DNA from: an uncultured Granulosicoccaceae bacterium
GTDB lineage: Bacteria; Pseudomonadota; Gammaproteobacteria; CALCKW01
Reading direction: 5' to 3'
NCBI GenBank assembly: GCA_937941555.1
Contig: CALDHJ010000108.1
Span: 1-19,295, forward strand
Length of the DNA: 19,295 nucleotides
The translations under genes and the position numbers were made by a program. Position 1 is the first letter of the stretch, and every line of letters begins with the position of its first letter. Under the pieces are notes generated by a model. The model was not told the origin of the DNA and did not search any database. It saw nothing but the letters and a program-made list of their open reading frames with translations. Shown piece after piece: positions 14,961 through 19,295 of the stretch.

Positions 14961-15194
14961 ATGAAAAAAAACAACTCCTCCTCCAACCCGGATCGCACGG
15001 CGCGCATTGCGCTGATGCACTGGCTACTCAATTTGCCCGAGGGGGCCAATCAGGCGCGCGCGGCACAAGCCATGGTCCGGCACATCGACACACTGGACGC
15101 CGAACAGACACCCGCCACGGTCGATGCATTCAGGCAGCTCTTGCACCAAGTGGCGAGCACTGTCCCCACGAGCGGCCGCAACACGACGCACTGA
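14961..15194 (+). CDS. Unrecognised 77-residue protein downstream of the cobalamin riboswitch
   Basis: ATG at 14961 opens a 77-residue frame ending 2 bp before the stop of the opposing cmoM gene. The N-terminus is polar (MKKNNSSSNPD). The rest is amphipathic helical, roughly ALMHWLLNLPEGANQARAAQ (about 17-36) and TVDAFRQLLHQVAS (about 54-67). There is no signal peptide, membrane span or metal motif. Codon use resembles neighbouring genes. The leader offers GGGG 8 bp upstream as a weak Shine-Dalgarno sequence. As the only plus-strand gene after the riboswitch it should be cobalamin-controlled. I do not recognise a family; it is neither CbtB nor CobW. The gene could be a remnant, but the frame is clean. 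Confidence 0.6.
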   Translation: MKKNNSSSNPDRTARIALMHWLLNLPEGANQARAAQAMVRHIDTLDAEQTPATVDAFRQLLHQVASTVPTSGRNTTH

Positions 15195-15196
15195 GC

Positions 15197-15970
15197 TCAA
15201 CCACGCGCAATGAGGTGCAGATACCGCGCTAGCCGCCAGTGCGGCTCTCTCTGTTCCAGCCATTGCTCGATGTCATCAATGCTGTCAGCGCCGCGCGCAG
15301 CAACCAGCTCGCGCGGCAGGAAATCCAATATCGATCTGACGCCGTAACGGTCGTGCAGGTCGAATCCCGCGTTGCTCAACCACTTTTCCAATTGCCGCAG
15401 CTCCAGTGGGTGTGAGGGCGTCAACCCGCCCTCGGTCCCCACCTGTTCCGTGGCCTGCGCGCGCCTGAAATTGCCGCGAAGCAGATTGCGGTGGACCAGG
15501 GCTGCATTGTTGTAGCACAGCAACGACAACCAGCCTTGGGGCCTGACCAGCGCTTTCAGGCACGCCACAGCAGCCTCGGGGTCAGTCATCCATTCGAGGG
15601 CCGCGTGACAACACACGAGATCAAATTGCTCGCCCTTGTCGGCAAAGGACCGCGCCGTGGTTTGCAGCGAGCCGTGGATGCAACGGACACTGACCCGGTT
15701 CTCGCTCGCGTGCGCGCGGATGGCATCGACCATGTTGGCACTGAGGTCCATAGCCGTGACCTCGTGCCCGTCGGCCGCAAGCAGGACAGCGATCTGTCCC
15801 AGACCCGCTCCCACGTCCAACACCCTGAGCGGCCGTTCCTCGAGTTCAACAACCGACGCCCGGATCTGGCGGATACACCCCCGCAAACGCAGCTGCCCTT
15901 TCGGTCCGGCGTGAACACGTTGAGACAACCGCTCGACCAGGTCGTCGAAATTTCGGCCGTGCTCTTCCAC
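15197..15970 (-). CDS. cmoM: tRNA 5-carboxymethoxyuridine methyltransferase CmoM
   Basis: CmoM methylates cmo5U to mcmo5U at tRNA position 34, using S-adenosylmethionine. The protein closely follows E. coli CmoM: RNFDDLVERLSQRVHAGPKGQLR at the N-terminus, the SAM motif VLDVGAGLGQ, then HAALEWMTDPEAAV, LSLLCYNNAALVHRNLLRGNF, and a C-terminal WLEQREPHWRLARYLHLIAR. The start is uncertain. GTG at 15970 gives 257 residues, near the family length, with CGAGGA 10 bp upstream. An in-frame ATG at 16018 would add 16 non-conserved residues and lacks a ribosome-binding site. It is divergent from truC, another tRNA-modification gene, and its stop nearly touches the riboswitch-controlled ORF. Confidence 0.93.
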   Translation of the reverse strand: MEEHGRNFDDLVERLSQRVHAGPKGQLRLRGCIRQIRASVVELEERPLRVLDVGAGLGQIAVLLAADGHEVTAMDLSANMVDAIRAHASENRVSVRCIHGSLQTTARSFADKGEQFDLVCCHAALEWMTDPEAAVACLKALVRPQGWLSLLCYNNAALVHRNLLRGNFRRAQATEQVGTEGGLTPSHPLELRQLEKWLSNAGFDLHDRYGVRSILDFLPRELVAARGADSIDDIEQWLEQREPHWRLARYLHLIARG

Positions 15971-16104
15971 GGTGTGTCGATCCTCGTGTCCCCAGCGTAT
16001 CGCGCCACAGTGTGCCATGAATGCGCGATACCATGACCGCAGAACCCGATTGCGATAGAAGCCGCCATGCGCACTCGACGTGAACCAAAAACGGATACGC
16101 CCGC

Positions 16105-16827
16105 ATGACCGACACGGAAGACTCCGCCCTGACCGTGTTGTTCGAAGATGAGCACCTGGTTGCCGTCAACAAGCCGGCCGGCCTGCTGGTGCACCCGAGC
16201 GCAATCGACTCGCACAACACCGACACACTGATCAGCCGGATAACGCACCAGCTCGGCACCCGCTGCGCGCCCATACACCGCCTCGACCGGGCGACATCCG
16301 GCGTGATCCTGCTCGCTCGCCACAGCGGCGCGGCGCGACACATGGGCCAGACATGGCACGAGACAACCGAGAAAACCTACCTTGCGGTCGTGCGTGGCCA
16401 CCTGAAAGACGCCGTCGACCTCGAACACCCGGTTCGCGACCGCGACAGCGGCAAGCGGCAGCTCGCACAGACCCGGTTCCGTCCCCTGGCAGAGGTCGAG
16501 ATTCCAGAAGCCGTCGACCGCTACCCGACCACACGCTACGGGCTCGTTGAGGCCAAGCCGATCACCGGCCGACGGCACCAGATCCGGCAGCACCTCAAAC
16601 ACCTGACCCACCCGATCGTCGGCGATTCGAGTTTCGGCAAGTCTGTTCACAACCGGTATATCGCGCAGCGTTTCGATGCCGCGCGTTTACTGCTGCATGC
16701 GAAAGGGCTATCGTTCACCCACCCCGTTACGCATCTTCGTGTGAGCCTGGAAGCCGCTCCCGACGCCGCCTTCCAGCGCGTTCTGACTGGCCTGCCTTGG
16801 CGCACGGCACAGGACACCCCCGAATGA
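16105..16827 (+). CDS. truC: tRNA pseudouridine-65 synthase TruC
   Basis: The protein has 240 residues and belongs to the RluA-type pseudouridine synthases. The catalytic aspartate is D61 in HRLDRATSG (58-66). TruC-specific similarity is strong: LVAVNKPAGLLVHPS near 18-32, VEIPEAVDRYPTTRYGLVE at 131-149, TGRRHQIRQHLKHLTHPIVGDS at 154-175, and RLLLHAKGLSFTHP near 194-207. TruC makes pseudouridine 65 in tRNA, in the cytosol. The Shine-Dalgarno sequence at the ATG is weak. The stop overlaps the next gene (ATGA), so the two are coupled. The length is slightly below the E. coli protein (about 260). Confidence 0.93.
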   Translation: MTDTEDSALTVLFEDEHLVAVNKPAGLLVHPSAIDSHNTDTLISRITHQLGTRCAPIHRLDRATSGVILLARHSGAARHMGQTWHETTEKTYLAVVRGHLKDAVDLEHPVRDRDSGKRQLAQTRFRPLAEVEIPEAVDRYPTTRYGLVEAKPITGRRHQIRQHLKHLTHPIVGDSSFGKSVHNRYIAQRFDAARLLLHAKGLSFTHPVTHLRVSLEAAPDAAFQRVLTGLPWRTAQDTPE

Positions 16828-17861
16828 CCGACTCCCGCCCTGCACCCACAGTCGATTGGCTATGGCAACACAGCCCTGAACCCGGCAGCCTGACAGAGGT
16901 GGTCGACGGCATCAGCCTGTTGCGTATGCCCTTGCCGATTCGACTCAACCACATCAACGTCTATCTGATCGAAGACGACGATGGCCTGGTTGTGATCGAT
17001 GCGGGCTACAACACGCCCGAGCTGCGCGAGATCTGGCGGAACACCCTGTCCGGCCGTGATCTCGGGCGCGATCCGCGCGTGCTGTGCACCCACTACCACC
17101 CGGACCACTTCGGACTCGTCGGTTTCCTCGCCGACGAATTCGGCTTCCGTGTCCTGATGGCGCAAACCGAGCGCATCATTGCAGGCTTCCTCTCACAAGC
17201 CCACGATGATCAGATCGCGGAAAACACTGTCAACTTCTACCGCCGCCACGGAATGTCGGCCGACAACCTCGACGCCCACCGCAACCGCGGAAATTCCTTT
17301 CGCAAATCGGTGTATAGCGTGCCGGCAGACTACGTGCGCGTGCGCGACGGGCAGACCCTGACCTTCGGTGGCAGAACCTTCACCGTCATCACCGCCTCCG
17401 GCCACACACCCGAGCAGGTCTGCCTGCACAGCGCCGACGCCAATCTGTTGCTTTCAGCCGATCAGATTCTGCCCCGCATAACGCCCAACACATCCGTTTT
17501 CTCTTACAACGCGGGCGCCAACCCTCTGGGTGAATTTCTCGAAGACTTCGACAAATTCGCCACACTCGAGTCCGACTGCCTGGTATTGCCTGGACACGAC
17601 CGCCCTTTTCGCGGTGTGCACGGACGCATCGCGGAGCTCAAATCCCACCATGACGACAGGCTCGAGGAAGTATTCGATTGGTGCCGTGAGTCACCTCGAA
17701 CTGCGTGCGAGCTCGCACCACTGATGTTCAAGGGCGATCTCGATCTGCACCAGCAGATGTTTGCGGTCGGCGAAATCATCGCGCACCTTGTTCTGCTCGA
17801 ACAGCGCGGGCGTCTGAAACGACAGACACACGACGGCGTCTGGTCTTTCTCCGCCACTTGA
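16824..17861 (+). CDS. Metallo-beta-lactamase-fold hydrolase
   Basis: The protein has 345 residues. The metal motif is complete: THYHPDHFG supplies H90, H92, D94 and H95; GHTPEQ supplies H194; SADQ supplies D213; LPGHDRPF supplies H258. This is the glyoxalase-II-type binuclear site. A C-terminal region of about 70 residues after the last ligand is helical and resembles the winged-helix tail of the LACTB2-like branch. The substrate is unknown; thioester or small-molecule hydrolysis is the default. The ATG overlaps the truC stop (ATGA), supporting coupling. An in-frame earlier start at 16797 lies inside truC and is less likely. The lon gene begins 55 bp downstream on the same strand. Confidence 0.92.
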   Translation: MTDSRPAPTVDWLWQHSPEPGSLTEVVDGISLLRMPLPIRLNHINVYLIEDDDGLVVIDAGYNTPELREIWRNTLSGRDLGRDPRVLCTHYHPDHFGLVGFLADEFGFRVLMAQTERIIAGFLSQAHDDQIAENTVNFYRRHGMSADNLDAHRNRGNSFRKSVYSVPADYVRVRDGQTLTFGGRTFTVITASGHTPEQVCLHSADANLLLSADQILPRITPNTSVFSYNAGANPLGEFLEDFDKFATLESDCLVLPGHDRPFRGVHGRIAELKSHHDDRLEEVFDWCRESPRTACELAPLMFKGDLDLHQQMFAVGEIIAHLVLLEQRGRLKRQTHDGVWSFSAT

Positions 17862-17916
17862 ATTGGTCGAACCGGGACCCAATTGTCTTGCTTCGAGCCC
17901 GGCCAAGAGACCCGAA

Positions 17917-19295
17917 ATGAACGATGAGCCGTCATCCGGTGAGCTGATTGACGCCCTCGACAGCGAGGAACCCACTGCGAAGCCGTTGGTGCTGCCAGAT
18001 GACGCACTGCCAGACGAGCTCGTTGTGCTGCCAGTCTATGGCCGCCCGTTCTTTCCTGCGCAGGTCCACGCGATCTCGATCGACCGTGAGCAGTGGGAGC
18101 CCTCATTGAAAGCCGCGTTGGAACACCCGATGCGCGTGGCCGGCCTGATGTATTGCGGTGAGTCGCCGAGCGACGACGGCGACGTGCCGTTCCGTGATAT
18201 CGGCACCGTGGTGCGCATTCACCACGTCGCGAGCGATGACGACCACTTGCAATTCATCGCCCAGGGCATCCGCCGTTTCAAAGTCAAGAAATGGCTCAAC
18301 GACGAGGCCCCCTGGCGCGCCAAAGTGGATTACCCGGTCACGCAACCGGTGGAGTCCAATGAAGTCAAAGCCTACGCGATGTCCCTGATCCAGGCGATCA
18401 AGGAACTGGTCAATATCAACCCGTTGTACAACGAGGAAGTGAAGAACTTTCTCACCCACTTCAACCTCAACCAACCCTCCCCGCTCGCGGACTTCGGCGC
18501 AGCCATCACCACCGCTGGCGGTGACGAGCTGCAACGCATCATCGACACCGTCAAGCTGCTGCCGCGGATGAAGCAGGTCACCACACTGCTGCGAAAGGAA
18601 ATCGAAGTCGCACAACTGCACCAGCGCATCGAGAGTGAAGTCAACCAGCGCATGAGCACGCAGCAGCGCGAATTTTTCCTGCGCGAGCAGCTCAAGGTCA
18701 TTCAAACCGAGCTTGGCATATCCAAGGACGATCGCACCGCCGACATCGATGACTTCAAGGGCCGAATGGATGCGGTGACACCACCCGAACACGTGACCAA
18801 GCGCTTCGACGAGGAAATCCGCAAGCTGTCCATGCTCGAGACCGGCTCGCCCGAATACGGCGTCACGCGAAACTACCTCGATTGGATGACATCCGTGCCC
18901 TGGGGTCTGCACTCGGATGACAACCTCAACATCAAACACGCACGCCGCGTGCTCGACGAATCGCATGCCGGTCTCGCCGATGTCAAAGACCGCATTGTCG
19001 AATTCCTTGCGGTGGGCGCCTACCGGGGAGAAGTCAGTGGTGCCATTCTCCTGCTCGTCGGCCCTCCCGGAGTTGGCAAGACATCCATTGGCCGTGCCGT
19101 TGCCGACGCGCTGGGGCGTGAATTCTACCGTTTCAGTCTCGGCGGCATGCGCGACGAAGCCGAGATCAAAGGCCATCGACGCACCTACATCGGGGCCATG
19201 CCTGGCAAGCTCGTGCAAGCACTGAAAGACGTCGCGGTCTCCAATCCGGTGATCATGCTCGATGAGATCGACAAGATCGGCAGTTCGTTTCAGGG
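17917..19295 (+). CDS. lon: ATP-dependent Lon protease, AsrA-type second Lon (3' partial)
   Basis: 459 complete codons run off the window end. An acidic N-terminal extension (about 1-33) precedes the LON substrate-binding domain, with [12 protein letters not shown] (39-50), VVRIHHV and [16 protein letters not shown] coiled-coil region contains [19 protein letters not shown], then [23 protein letters not shown]. The AAA domain shows Walker A (GPPGVGKT, 382-389), [23 protein letters not shown], and Walker B (VIMLDEIDK, 445-453). Sequence features agree with the second Lon of Pseudomonas (AsrA, PA0779) better than with E. coli Lon. The Ser-Lys protease domain lies beyond the window. GAGA lies 7 bp before the ATG. 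It acts in cytosolic protein quality control and stress response. Confidence 0.95.
   Translation, partial: MNDEPSSGELIDALDSEEPTAKPLVLPDDALPDELVVLPVYGRPFFPAQVHAISIDREQWEPSLKAALEHPMRVAGLMYCGESPSDDGDVPFRDIGTVVRIHHVASDDDHLQFIAQGIRRFKVKKWLNDEAPWRAKVDYPVTQPVESNEVKAYAMSLIQAIKELVNINPLYNEEVKNFLTHFNLNQPSPLADFGAAITTAGGDELQRIIDTVKLLPRMKQVTTLLRKEIEVAQLHQRIESEVNQRMSTQQREFFLREQLKVIQTELGISKDDRTADIDDFKGRMDAVTPPEHVTKRFDEEIRKLSMLETGSPEYGVTRNYLDWMTSVPWGLHSDDNLNIKHARRVLDESHAGLADVKDRIVEFLAVGAYRGEVSGAILLLVGPPGVGKTSIGRAVADALGREFYRFSLGGMRDEAEIKGHRRTYIGAMPGKLVQALKDVAVSNPVIMLDEIDKIGSSFQ

Noticed and set aside
15586..16650. Minus-strand open frame of 354 codons across truC and cmoM
   Set aside because: It overlaps conserved CmoM in another frame and TruC antisense; no recognisable motif.
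18103..19218. Long minus-strand open frame (371 codons) opposite lon
   Set aside because: It is exactly antisense to a well-conserved Lon protein; such frames are expected in GC-rich DNA, and its product shows no family motif.

Overview
The window looks like a GC-rich gammaproteobacterial chromosome, probably a free-living, Pseudomonas-like relative. The evidence is a second-type Lon protease (AsrA-like), CmoM and TruC tRNA-modification enzymes, a PA0069-type radical SAM gene under an E. coli-like LexA box, and a UPF0434/YcaR protein. No transposase, tRNA, rRNA or CRISPR array was seen. Genes lie on both strands in short operons.

Layout. 1-900: tail of an unknown gene, then a TetR-type regulator. 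5579-1009 (minus strand): a tightly coupled operon encoding a 32-residue membrane peptide, XpaC, TelA, an SPFH protein with a C-terminal GYF_2 domain, and a membrane-anchored double zinc-ribbon protein. Three of its four junctions are 4-bp stop/start overlaps, and a perfect 9-bp inverted repeat lies just upstream. 5770-6701: a UPF0434 protein and, on the minus strand, a small exported protein with its own terminator. 6949-8114: a LexA-controlled promoter and a PA0069-family radical SAM gene. 8174-9762 (minus): a DUF4870-like membrane protein and an MFS transporter. 9896-10815: a membrane-anchored or exported EndoU-type nuclease and a probable UPF0231/YacL-like immunity protein. 10988-13927: a 979-residue lipoprotein with five tandem cadherin/Big_9-like repeats. 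14257-15194: a ribbon-helix-helix protein, then a complete cobalamin riboswitch whose only downstream same-strand gene is an unrecognised 77-residue protein. 15197-16827: cmoM and truC, divergent. 16824-19295: a metallo-beta-lactamase-fold hydrolase overlapping truC, then lon, which runs off the window end.

The most interesting points are the riboswitch with its orphan small gene, the stand-alone EndoU/immunity pair, and the XpaC-TelA-SPFH-zinc-ribbon operon with its previously overlooked small leading ORF. These resemble envelope-stress, conflict or metabolite-sensing modules. Family assignments come from recognising motifs by eye; no database search was run.
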